In this document: piece by piece, positions 11,200-21,819 of the stretch
Position numbering within the stretch: the stretch's first letter is position 1
How the letters are laid out: each line of letters begins with the position of its first letter
From: Bidens hawaiensis
Taxonomy: Eukaryota > Streptophyta > Magnoliopsida > Asterales > Asteraceae
Length of the DNA stretch: 64,000 nt
Direction: 5' to 3'
Assembly: GCA_021521415.1 (NCBI GenBank)
Contig: JAIQDT010007336.1
Location: 1-64,000 of the forward strand
Notes under the pieces: model-generated
The model's database searches: none
The model's input: only the letters and a program-made list of their open reading frames with translations
Told to the model about the DNA's origin: nothing
Program-made: the position numbers and the translations under genes

Positions 11200-13060
11200 T
11201 AAATGTCATACGATCCTGAGTTTGAAGGAAATCTGGATATGAGGGAAAGCCGGAAGGAAATGTTAAAAGGAGAATTCAACATGTTTAATCATATTCAAGG
11301 AGAATCGGTTGCCTCATTTATCAAGAGATTTGAGTCACCCATCACTAAAATGGGGAAGTGTCGGTATGATCAATGATTTATCTGAGATCAACAAGAAGCT
11401 ATTGAATTCACTGCCTTACACTTGGAACAACAGTGTGACTACTATAAAGAGAACCACAAAACTAAATACTAAAACAGTCTCAGAGTTAACTTCTACATTC
11501 AATTCCGCCAGCAAGTCTTTTGAAATGGATGACAATCTCCGAATGAACAATCATTCTAAGGAAAATAAAAGTAAGAAAATCGAGTCCCCTTCTAAGGTAC
11601 ACACACTTATGTTCTCAATCATGCATTGATAAAATAGAAAGCTATAGAACTCATATTACCGCATTAATCAGTGAAAACATTAGCATTACGTACCAAAATG
11701 GTGAGTATAAGAAAGCTGAAAAGATATATAATACTAGAATTAAGACTCAACATGACGACATGGCAAAATTGAATCTAAAGTTGTTCAATTCTAATTTGCT
11801 AGTTGATTCTCTTCAAAAACCAATAACTGATTTAAATGCCAAAATTAAAGAACTAGAGTTAGATCTTGCTCAAAGAAAAATAACTGTAGATAAGTTTGAG
11901 ATGGCGTCTGATAAACTTAATGGTATTATTGGATCACAATGGAGGTGAAACAAAAGACGTGTATTGGATATGATTTGATTGCAGTTCCACCACCTTTCAA
12001 TGATAATTATACATCTCTGCCCCACTTTAGTTTCAGCACCCATCAGGAAGAAGAAATGGTCTATGGAATTGGTCAAGTACCAAAGCCTAAGATATTCATC
12101 CATGCAATATCTCTGACTGTTGATCCAATCAATGAGCTAGTAAATACTAATTGTAGTTCATCTTGTTTAGCAGTTGTTTAGCGGATGGGGAGTTGTTGGA
12201 GAATGACACGAGTTGTGATAAAAATGGCGTTCTAGATTCAGCCTTTGAGTGTGACATGAGTTCAAAACAATCTAATGCCAACTATGTATGTATTGAAAAT
12301 AATTATGTTTCCATGCAAAATATATTAAACTCATGTGTGGATGTTAATGTTGAATGTTACAATGTTGTAGTTGATATTGTTCACGATATTTTGGATGAAA
12401 AAGTTGATATTATTTCAGATGATGATTGTGTTAATTTGTCAAATGATTCTTGTGTTGAAAATAGTGTAAATTTGAGTGAGTCTGTTGATATGAGCACACC
12501 AAGTTGTTCATCATCAAGTTGCGAGACTAAGGAAAGATATATATCTAAACTAGACTAGTACTTCTAGTAAGTATGTTCCTCTACATTGCAAAAAATTTAT
12601 TTTCTCAAACAACTAATCAAAGAAAGAATCCCCAGTCTTACAACTTTGTTGATGGTAACTACTATGGTCATAGAAAGCAAGCAAATGCTGAGTCTTATTA
12701 CACACATGTTTTTGATGATCGTGGTAGAAAATTTAATGCAAATCACAATCATGATTCTTTCTTCCAAAGAACACCTATTCCATGCTATTCACATTTTTTT
12801 AGTTCTGATGAGTATTATGGGTGCTATAAAAATATTGAAACATATTATGCAAATGCTTTTGATGATAAAGGTTTAAATTCAGACAAGAGATATGACAATG
12901 AGTATTACTTCTCAAATTCATTTCTTCTCCACCGTTCAGTCATTCATACAATGCTGATAACTGTTACAGTTATCCCTAGAGAAAGTGTTGTTTTATTTGT
13001 GGTCATTCTTCTCACATTGCAAGCACTTGTTCAAGCAACAACTTGATATTCAAAAATAGC
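11200..13060 (+). pseudogene. gag: Ty1-copia Gag pseudogene, long type
   Basis: A copia Gag signature is spread over two frames at 11215-11460. ESVASFIKRFESPITKMGK lies in one frame, and EINKKLLNSLPYTWNNSVTT in another, at 11380-11450. A Ser/Asp/Asn-rich stretch follows (12163-12558, with many DDD and SCSSSSC segments), then a Tyr/Asn-rich stretch (12573-12960). At about 12982-13026 the frame containing CFICGHSSHIASTC gives a CX2CX4HX4C zinc knuckle. At least four frameshifts and several stops break the frame. The ORFs at 11309, 11760, 11939, 12163 and 12573 are pieces of this one decayed gene. Confidence 0.65.
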
Positions 13061-13269
13061 TTAGTCAGTCCCTAAAAGGAGCTTTTAGTAGCACAGATTC
13101 AAGGAATGATCAAGTTGATAGTGTACCCAGTGAAGTGGATGTAATATCCAAAGTTAATAAAGTAAAACGCAAAAAGAAACCTTTTTGGAAACTAAGAAGG
13201 ATAAAATAAAAAAAAGGATCCTAAGACTGTAAGGTCTGATGATTCACCAAAAGCTGTTTTAAAATCAAT

Positions 13270-13800
13270 AAAAGAAAATTCCAAAATTGTCAAAACCAAG
13301 GAACAAATTTTTGCTTGGATTCCTAAGGACCATTCTTCATAGTGAGGCTTCACCAAGAAATAAATTGTTTTCAGGATATAAAATCTAGTTTGGATAGTTT
13401 ATGGTTGACCTTCCCAGGATAAAAATTTCTCGGGAAAATGCACCCGGAATATGATGGGAGACGATCCCTTGCTGTTTGACGCTGAACCATTCGATGGTGG
13501 ATTCGAGTATTTCATAAACGACATGGGAGGACAAATTTCAAGGAAGGGAACTTTTTCATATGGTACTTTGTGCTTCAACAACGCCAACCTTGTTCAAAAG
13601 GCTCAACCACAACTTGTCGAGCGTTTCTCAAACTCACTTCGTCTAACTATTTCTCTCAAGTGATGGATCCAACATCTGCTGAGTTTCAGTTTGAAAATTT
13701 TCAACTTTGTTATACAATGTGATAATGCATGCTTAAGATAGTCCATCTGACAACAACTTTGTTGACATTTTCACTAAAGTCATCGATCATGCCCGATAGT
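13270..13800 (+). pseudogene. Copia protease-like fragment and RNase H C-terminal fragment
   Basis: An AWIPKDHSS segment near 13315 resembles the short linker before copia protease. The 13451-13590 segment, with FDGGFEYF and GTFSYGTL, resembles the protease core after the active site, but the catalytic D-S/T-G is not recognisable. From about 13750, DNNFVDIFTKVID matches the RNase H terminal motif. The jump from protease to RNase H shows that integrase and reverse transcriptase are missing. Assignment of the protease piece is tentative. Confidence 0.45.
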
Positions 13801-14241
13801 TACCATCATTAATATATGCTTGTGTGTTGAGCTCAAGTTGCACTTCTAAAATTTTATAGGACCTACATGTTTAGCGGAGTCTTTTGTCAACTTTCAAGCA
13901 AAGAATCCGTTTATAGAACCTACAATTTTCATGAAATTGCACAATGTATCATGAAAGAGTATGATAATTTGATGGTTAACGGTTTTCTTCTATCACAAGA
14001 AGGTTAGATACTGTTGATGATTTTTCTTTTGTCAACGGTAACTTAGTTAATATTGCTAGTTCCTACTAATGGATCGGTTACTTCTCTATAGACCATTTCA
14101 ATTTCATACTAATGTTTCTATCAATCATGTAGATCTGAAGTAAGTTTTAGCGGATCAACCCATTAGACACATGCTAACTCGTAAATATGTTTATTCGGTA
14201 TTCCTTTTATTTTAGACTAATCATAATTATTTAAAGTAGTT

Positions 14242-15160
14242 TTATAACAATATAAAACTACGTGCATGCCCTGGAACGCCTAAATGGCACTCTCCCAGAC
14301 TTTGACATTGGCGGTTTCTCTAATATGGACACCGCCCCACCAAAGCCTCAAAAAAACTTTGGCAAGTGCCCTTTTTGGCAAAATCGCTCAGAGTCTGGGA
14401 GAAGTTTTTGGATTGTCCCCCCGACAGAAGGCGGTTATTGAATGCTTACAAGGTCCTCATGCCCAAGATTTTCTGACCGTTATCCCGATTGATGGCTTGG
14501 GCCAAAGCATGTCTGCGGTCGAGTATAGGGCCATTCTTAAGTACCGTTTGATGGTCCCAATGTACCCAGAAGACGAAACATGTCCGATCTGCCGTAAGGC
14601 TTGCCTGGATAAATTCGGAGAGCATGCGGTTCATTGCAAGGAGATGCATGGGTTCAAATACCGACATGATTGGGTGCGGGACGTTCTTTGGGACATCTTA
14701 AGGCGAGCTGGGATATCAGCTAAAAAGGAAGCCCCCGTAAACTTCCTTACAGACCCCACGGAAGGGAGATCCACTCTACGACCGGCAGATTTGCTCGTCT
14801 TTGGTTGGACCGGGGGAAAACACGCTTGTGTTGACCTCACAGGGGTATCTCCCTTAGCTGGTTTGAGGGATAATGGGTTTGTAGCTGGGCAAGCAATGAA
14901 AAGGGCTGAAACGAAGAAGGTGGAGAAACATGCTAAAGCCTGCGAAGAGAACCAACATGTTTTTGTCCCTCTGGCTTTTGATACCTTTGGCTCCTTGGCA
15001 CCGGAAGCTATCCGTTTCCTAACCAGGGTCCAACGGGTTGTGCATAGCAATGTGTCGCCTCCAAAGGGGGCAGGGGTATGTCTTTAGCAGGTTAGGGTTT
15101 GCAATTCAGAAAAGGATGACGACGCAGCTTGTTGCCCGCCTACCTGCTATGTTGATGTAA
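14242..15160 (+). pseudogene. Non-LTR-type reverse transcriptase C-terminus, CCHC knuckle and RLE-like domain (copy A)
   Basis: The frame is open from about 14242 to 15087. It lacks the RT catalytic core and begins mid-protein. The sequence corresponds to the C-terminal part of the reverse-transcriptase-domain proteins common in plant genome annotations. Counting from the ATG at 14284, a zinc knuckle C100-C103-H114-C118 lies in CPICRKACLDKFGEHAVHC. It is followed by RPADLLVFGW (D169) and CVDLTGVSP (D184), which looks like a PD-x(n)-D restriction-like endonuclease core as in RLE-type non-LTR elements (inference). After a frameshift near 15070, the last segment GFAIQKRMTTQLVARLP ends at TAA 15158-15160. 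A related copy is at 21820-23205. Base composition is clearly less AT-rich than the flanks. Confidence 0.65.
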
Positions 15161-15747
15161 TATCTATGTTTCTATATAATGAAAGAAGTAATCAAAGATT
15201 TGAAAATAATAATATAATCACGTCAAAAAATGGCACAAAAGAACAATGGTCAAGTAACCTCGTGTGTTTTTTTTTTCTTTTTTTTGTTTAATATTTCAAA
15301 ATGGTTGGTGATTTATTTTTTCTTAACTAAAACCATTTATAGGGCAGAGTCAAGTTTTAGCTCATTTAAGCTCATTCACAAATAAGATCAAGTTGATCTT
15401 TATCACGTTTTAATTCTTTAAGAAAGGAGATTGAGCATATCTCCATCATTAATATATGTTTGTGTGCCAAGCTCAGATTGCACTTTTTAAATTTAAACGT
15501 ATAGATTTTGGGCAATGTACGGCTCATGTTTAACCTTGCCCATCTTTGGTCGATGACATTCAGGTCAAATGGCATAGGGGAATGGTTAAGCCTTGAATTC
15601 TTTGAGGTCTCAAGCTGGTTCGATACTTGACTAAAAGAGGTTTTCGCATAGTGGTAGTTTTCCTCTATGATGGTCTTTCTAGGTGATTCATGCTTGAAAC
15701 GTCAAAATCAGTATGCATGTGATAATACTAGATAGTGGTTAAAACTT
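15161..15747. other. Spacer between the RT remnant and the next copia element
   Basis: No gene. The stretch at about 15441-15490 (CCATCATTAATATATGTTTG and a following AGCTCAGATTGCACTT) resembles 13802-13850 next to the RNase H fragment. It may be a second piece of the same copia 3' region. Confidence 0.4.
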
Positions 15748-15888
15748 ATCGATCTTTTCTTGTATTCATTTCCCAATATATATCACAAATACAATCTACT
15801 ATTTGGAGATAAAATTCTAACCATAAATGCTAAATATATGAAAGACATTATTATCTAAATATATACATATAATATATGGTCTATTACA
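15748..15888 (-). repeat. 3' LTR of the Ale-like copia element
   Basis: Near-identical to 21671-21812, sharing for example CTAAATATATACATATAATA and TATGGTCTATTA. On the minus strand it begins TGTAATAGACC, preceded by the purine tract TTTAGGGG, which is a plausible polypurine tract. Confidence 0.8.
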
Positions 15889-16977
15889 CCCCTAAAGTCG
15901 AAGAGGGATATGAATGAATGCTAAGACCGGTTATAAAATCTTCAAATTGAACATGAGGAAGACTCTTTGTAAAAATATCTACAATCTAATGAGGATACGG
16001 TACATGGAGCACGCGAACCTACTCTCGGACAAATTGGATATCTAGTTCAATATGTTCGTTCATTAATGATTGACTATTTCCTGATAGATAATTGGCACTG
16101 ACATTGTCACAATAAACAAGTAACACACAAAAAAGTGGACGATGAAGTTCCAGAAGCAGCTTGTGAAGCCAACATATTTCTGTGACAAAATTTGCGACCC
16201 CATGATATTCTACTTCGACACTGGATCAGGATATAGTTGGATGACGCTTAGAAGACCTAAGAAATAAGATTGGAGCCATAAAAAACACAATATCATGATG
16301 CCGATCGACGCCTATTTGGACAACCTGCCCAATTAGCATTGATGTAAAAAATTAAATATGGTATGCTGGATTTCCCCAACGCAAGGCCGTAGTCAACGGT
16401 ACCTTTGACATACCTTATGATTCACTTAAGGGCATCCCAGTGAGTTGATCGAGGGGCATGCATGTACATGCAAATTACCTAGTTGCATTGCGTAACTGAT
16501 GTCGGGTCGAGTAAAGGTTAGATACTGTGAAGTGTCGCCCATGTTGCGATAAAGAGTAGAATCTTCAAATAGGGTAACTGAGTCCGCACCTACTTTACCG
16601 TTTGTGTCAACTAGCGTTGCAATGGGTTTGCAAGAGTGTATTCGGGCCCTTTTACTAATTTCATACGCATATGAGCTTTGTGATAATATCATACCATCAA
16701 TAGAGAATTCAGAAGCCTGATTCGACATTAGTTTCTGGAAACGTGTTTCCGATGAGGACGTTAACAGTATGTCATCGACATATAGTAGGAGATATGTTGT
16801 ATGGGAACCGCAGTGTAAATAATCAGGGAGTTGTCACATTCACTATGTTTAAGCTCCAAGTGTAAGATTAACTAGTGAATCTTTGATACAATGCTCTTGG
16901 CGCCTATTTAAGGTCGTACAAAGATCGTTTAAGGCGAAAAACGTGGTTCATATACATTTGATTATGAAATGCCATAG
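15889..16977 (-). pseudogene. pol: Copia RT C-terminus and RNase H (broken)
   Basis: On the minus strand, 16728-16426 encodes an RT/connection segment with LSQSSYAYEISKRA, PIATLVDTNGK and the diagnostic YLTFTRPDISYAMQL. Further down (16330-15920) RNase H landmarks appear in shifting frames: SSVEVEYHGVAN, VYCDNVSANYLSGN, EHIELDIQFVRE and VDIFTKSLPH. Several stops and frameshifts are present. This half is separated from the rest of RT by the 2.58-kb solo LTR. Confidence 0.78.
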
Positions 16978-19556
16978 TGTCACACCCCGGCCAAAGGCGG
17001 CAGAACATGCCGGGATGCGACAGATTGCCCATAAGCGCATGACACTATTTAAAGCGACAATATTTAACAACTCATTTAATTTCACAACATCAAAAATGTC
17101 ACATAACAATATTCATACAACGATCATAACAAAAATATAGTGAATAATATATTGTTCATTTCGCTAATATCCTAAAGGTCTTTGATAGCATTTTTCTCCA
17201 AGTCTCGAGTCAACCAAAAGTCAAACCTGTAACATTGCATAAAATAAAGTTTATCAACACAAAGGTTGGTGAGCAATTCATAGTTTTGAACAAATATGCA
17301 GATAGTAGGAAAAATGCCACAACTTGTATACAAAACAATAAATAATAGCAATAATTTGGATAATGAAATCGTTAATAAGAATACATTAACGACACCTTGC
17401 TATAAGGGGTTGCCAAATAGAATAGGATTTATAGTTATCGTTAATAAGAATACATTAACGACACCTTGCTATAAGGGGTTGCCAAATAGACTAGGATTTA
17501 TAGTTATCGTTAATAAGAATACATTAACGACACCTTGCTATAAGGGGTTGCCAAATAGACTAGGATTTATAGTTCAACCAACCAAAAGCGGTAAACACAT
17601 TAACAATTAGGCATGTAAGCATAGAACACCAAATCGATCATTTATTTAAGTAAAGTATACAATAAAGTTTGTGGTTTAAGACTCAAGTATAAAACATTTA
17701 ATTTGAATAAGATGCAATATCACCCCCAAAACGAAATATGGAAAATGGGGTATGAAAGTACTCACATTCAAGTATTAAAGTATAAAACTTGGTCGGTAAA
17801 AGTCGGGAAAACGGAAGGGCAGAGTTTAACGAGCAAAGCCGAAATAAAAATAAAAGCCTTGAATTAGAAAGGTTGTTTTAGAAGTCCTTAAATGCAAACA
17901 AATTTTAAGAAATGTAAACAGTTAAAGTTTAAGGTTTAAAAATGTAAATATTTTAAGAAAATGTGATACTAGTCCTTTAAAAATGTAAGTTTGCTCGAAA
18001 CAGGGTTAAAATATCCAACCTTAATATTTATTCAACCTATGTTAGGTAATAAGGTAGATAAAAATGCAAGAATGCAAGTCCCTTTAAAATAAAGATTATA
18101 AAACGGGTTTTAATGAGTGTTCGGGTTGTTGGTTCGGGTCTTGATAATTGGTCAAACCCAATGTCAACTTTCCAAAATATTAAATGTTATGAGATAACTC
18201 ATAAAAATATAATAACACTCAACCAAGTACGTAGTTCTATTGTTTTAGAAATAACAACGCACGTTAAGCGAGTGTTCGGTTTTGTCGGTCCAAACTTTGT
18301 TATTAGATCAAATTGGATTCAACATTCCAAGTACTTTAATAAAATATTTAAAATCAGTTTGTAAAGTATTTTTAAATAAATATACAAGTCTTGATAGCTA
18401 AAAACACACTTGGGTGTCTTAAGCGAGTGAAATTCGGTTTAGTTCGGTTTGCTTCGGTTTCCATCTCACAATATGTTCGTAGATGGTTTCCACATACCCA
18501 ACAACCAAAAAGTTAACAATAAAGTCGTTAAACGAAAGTTTGCTTTTCGGTTCGGATCTAGTTTCGGGTTAAGACCGAGGTTAGAATCTATAAACCCATA
18601 ACCATAGAACTTATAAAAATGATTTTAGAAATTTAAATTTAACATAAAGCATGTTTAAACAATCATTTAACAAAACTAGTAAACGAAGTTCGGTTTACGT
18701 TTTAGAGCTATTTACGGTTAAACCGAGGCTAGACTCTTCAAACCCATAACCATGGAACTTCATAAATATGATAAACAAACTAAGATGAGCATGGCTAGTA
18801 AGCAATAATAAAGTTAGATGGTTAGATGCGGAAAATATATAACAAGGACCACGAAAGTCCTCCATGTAGCCTTGCCTTACGAGGCCTGAAACTTAACCAG
18901 TCGTGGCTAGCTAAGTAACTACCATAGGTAACAAGGGGTGTATATTATATATGTGTTGTGCCATATGCTTCAAGTATTAAGTTAGACTAAGATATACTAA
19001 CAAAAATGAAGAACTAATTTAGTTTGAATTTGGAAGTCAAACTTTGCATAAACATGAAAATAACCTTGTATGATTCTTGAATTTGAGTGAAGAAAGAGTT
19101 TATGAGCAGGGATTTATGTGGGAAAGGGTTGGGTATTTATAGGAAGAGCTTAATTTGGTTAAACAAGTTGTTTAAAGGTTAAAACTCGGATTCGTTGGAC
19201 AACAGAACAAACAAGGGAACACAAAAAGCAATATGGTTTGGAGGAGCTCGCGCCACGCGACCAAGGTGGCCTCCCTCGTCGCCCAGTGCGGCGTGGTGGT
19301 GGCTGGTGATATATTTCAAGTTTCAAAAATGACAAAATGGCCCCCCAAGTTCGTTTTAAGTGTTTTTAACGCGATTTAAGGACCAAAAAGGATGTTTTCA
19401 AGACCAAACAAGTGTAAAACAATATTGTAACATAAAATCCATCATTTTGATTATTTCATAAGTTTCGGTTTACAAAAAGGGTCGGTTTACATGATAGATG
19501 GATCATAAACGAATACAAACGAGTACAAATGGGACCCGATTTTGACGAATGTCACA
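16978..19556 (-). mobile_element. Solo LTR of a Ty3-gypsy-type element, 2579 bp, with CATAG duplication
   Basis: The + strand begins TGTCACACCCCGGCC and ends GAATGTCACA, so the minus strand runs TGTGACATTC to GGGGTGTGACA, a typical plant gypsy LTR border. It is flanked by identical 5-bp duplications CATAG (16973-16977 and 19557-19561). No coding region lies within. Flanking copia sequence reads as RT on both sides, showing insertion into that gene followed by LTR-LTR recombination. The short ORFs inside, including 17296-17610, are not genes. Confidence 0.85.
17369..17577. repeat. Three tandem copies of a 69-bp unit inside the solo LTR
   Basis: Units start near 17371, 17440 and 17509, each with GTTAATAAGAATACATTAAC and CACCTTGCTATAAGGGGTTG. 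They are almost identical. Because 69 is a multiple of three, the array keeps a spurious ORF open. Confidence 0.92.
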
Positions 19557-21670
19557 CATAGGTTGGTACATATTGATCATTTCATGAAGTTTACTATGTA
19601 AACATTCATTAGCGACATCCAACCGGTGCATCGACCATGAACATGACAATGCAATAGATAAAATCCCCGAATCTTTGCTGGTTTAGCCATCGAACTAAAT
19701 GTTTCCCCACAATTAATTCCAACCTATTGTTTACGACCATCACATACCAACCTTTCTTTATAACACTCAAGTGTGCCATATAAATTAAATTTGTGTTTAA
19801 ACAACCACATACTTCGCATTATGTTCATATTTAAATGATTGGGTACAAGTTCTCAAGTCTCATTCTTAATCTTGGCTTTAAACTCGTCAATCATGGCATT
19901 GTGCCATTCTAGGATAGACAAGGCATGGACGGTAGTTTTTTAAGAACGACAATGATAGTAGTGGCCGAAAGTTTGAAGGATTGTTTGGGGTTTCGTAATA
20001 CCGTCCATGGTGCGGGTACACATGGTATGGCTAGTAGTTGGTTGTGATGGTTGAGGTGGTGGAATAATAGTTATGGGTGGAGTCGGCTGTGGAACAAAAT
20101 AATTTTTTACAAGGGAAGGTGATGAAGTATGGGTAATGTTTAGTAATGAATGGACCGAGAATGGAAGTTGCGTCGTGGAGTCCTGGGTTGAGGTGGTAGG
20201 TGAGGAGTGATTGGTTGTGGATGGCAGGGTTGTGTATGAAGAGGAGGTGTGTGAGCTGAGCTTTGATTGGGCTGGGTATAGGTAGATGGGGGGGTCTAGT
20301 GTAGGTCCATAAACGTGGGTGGGGTGGCGTGTTTAGAAAATCGTAAGCGGTCGTAGGTGTAGGTATGAGTTGGGATGGATTAGATGCAAAGGGATAAATA
20401 GATTCATCAAATACTACATATCGGGAAATGGTAATTTGGAAGGGTAACCAAGGAAGACACAAGGATGTGAAAGTTTATGGGTAAGAGTGGAAGAATGTAA
20501 GGGGTAACATAGCGAGCCGATGACTCAGAGATGGTTATACGAAGGTTTCCGGTTGTATAGAAGTTCAGTAGGATGTTTAAATTGATGGATTTATTAGGGA
20601 GAGTGTTTAGAATATAAGTACCATATCAAGCGAGCCGAAGACTCAGAGATGGTTGTACGGAGGTTTCTGGTTGTATAGAAGTTAGGTAGGATGTTTAAAT
20701 TGATGGTTTTTATTAGGGAGAGTGTTTAGAATATAAGTACCATATCAAGTGCGCAATGCCAATTGGTAGGGGGAAGAGAAGCATGAGCTAAAAGAATGTG
20801 GATGACATTACTAATGGTGCAGATTTTCTTTCCACCTTTTCATTTTGGGAGGATGTGTGAGGGCATGATAAACGGAATATCATATAGTTATAATCACAAT
20901 ATTGTTTAAACAGAGATTTAGCATGTTCAGTCCCTTTCAACATCGGAAGGTTTTTATTTTTCTTTCAAATTGGGTATTTATTTTATTGGCAAAGTTGTTA
21001 AATATATACTTGTGATTTTCTGGCTAGGGGAAGAGTCCATAGAAAATCAGTGAGATCATATAAAAAAAGTATATAATAATGATGACCCCGGTGCTTACAA
21101 AGGGTGATGTCCAAAGATCATTGTATAATATCAAAAGGCAAAGAAGCAATATTTTAGAAGGTAAAAATGGTAACCTAACACTTTTACTAAGAACACATGA
21201 ACGATAAATATTTTTATTCAAGTTATTAAAAGAAATAAATTGCAATACTTTAAGACTATAATAAAGCTGGCCAAGGTGACCCAGACGTTGATGCCAAAGT
21301 TGTTGAGAAATAGCAGCGAAGGTAAATAGTGAAGCGTAGTGGTAGACTCCGGTGGAAGAAGAGGATAGAGATCACCGATGCTGTTGCATTGTAGAATAGG
21401 GATCCGAGACTTTAAATCCTTTACAAGAAAACCAAAAGGGTCAAATGAGATAGAAATCCAATTATCAATTGTGAGGCGACGAACAGAGATAAGGCTTATT
21501 AATTACTTTGGGTGTATAGAGGATGCTATGTTTTAGGGGTGGATAAGTGGGCGGTAAAGTTTGATTCCCTTATCCATTATTCGGAATGTTGTGACGTTTC
21601 TGACTATGATATTATGTAAAATGTCAATATTATAAAAAGATTGAAAATTACCTGAATTCATGTGAGACTA
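19557..21670 (-). pseudogene. pol: Copia protease remnant, integrase, linker and RT N-terminus (broken)
   Basis: Read on minus from 21665, a fragment with SHMNS and FQSFYNID resembles protease. At about 21245-21024, SVRLPFLPSK and DLWTSPFVS match the integrase HHCC/catalytic start in the Ale lineage (normally SDLWTSP). The 20462-20031 ORF contains the integrase-RT linker with ISRYVVFDESIYPFAS. From 19960 to 19600 come WHNAMIDEF and RT segments such as LVCDGRKQ and VGINCGETFSSM, in changing frames. Many stops and shifts make it non-functional. A tandem duplication (20511-20748) lies within the integrase part. Confidence 0.75.
20511..20748. repeat. Tandem duplication of a 119-bp unit within copia integrase
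   Basis: Units start at about 20511 and 20630. Both contain GCGAGCCGA, GACTCAGAGATGGTT and TTTAGAATATAAGTACCATA. It lies inside the degraded integrase region and disrupts it further. Confidence 0.85.
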
Positions 21671-21812
21671 ATCGATCTTTTCTTGCATTCATTCCCCAAT
21701 ATATATCACAAATACAATCGCCTATTTGGAGATAAAGTTCTAACCGTAAATGCTAAATATATGAAAAACAATATTAGCTAAATATATACATATAATATAT
21801 GGTCTATTAGCA
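21671..21812 (-). repeat. 5' LTR of the Ale-like copia element
   Basis: The second copy of the direct repeat. The two differ at scattered positions, so the insertion is not recent. Its inner edge joins protease-like sequence directly, with no recognisable tRNA-Met primer-binding site. Confidence 0.75.
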
Positions 21813-21819
21813 TGATTGG

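Larger units (their letters stand above)
10777..13850 (+). mobile_element. Internally deleted Ty1-copia remnant (Gag, protease trace, RNase H tail)
   Basis: A primer-binding-site-like TTGGTATAAGAGCT sits at 10777-10790, one mismatch from the tRNA-Met consensus. Downstream come a Gag-like region with a zinc knuckle, a degraded protease-like segment, and almost at once a fragment containing DNNFVDIFTKVID. The last matches the DIFTK motif at the C-terminus of copia RNase H. Integrase and reverse transcriptase are absent, so most of Pol has been deleted. No LTR pair could be defined. Confidence 0.65.
15748..21812 (-). mobile_element. Ale/Retrofit-like Ty1-copia element, interrupted and 5'-deleted
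   Basis: Two direct repeats of about 141 bp bound the element (15748-15888 and 21671-21812). Between them, on the minus strand, come protease remnants, integrase, the integrase-RT linker, RT and RNase H in the proper copia order. Pol is interrupted inside RT by a solo LTR (16978-19556). The 5' LTR is followed at once by a protease-like fragment containing SHMNS, so PBS and Gag have been deleted. No clear target-site duplication was found. Confidence 0.8.

Noticed and set aside
17296..17610. 104-codon ORF with repeated peptide
   Set aside because: It is the translation of a non-coding 3 x 69-bp tandem repeat in a solo LTR. The 69-bp period keeps the frame open by chance.
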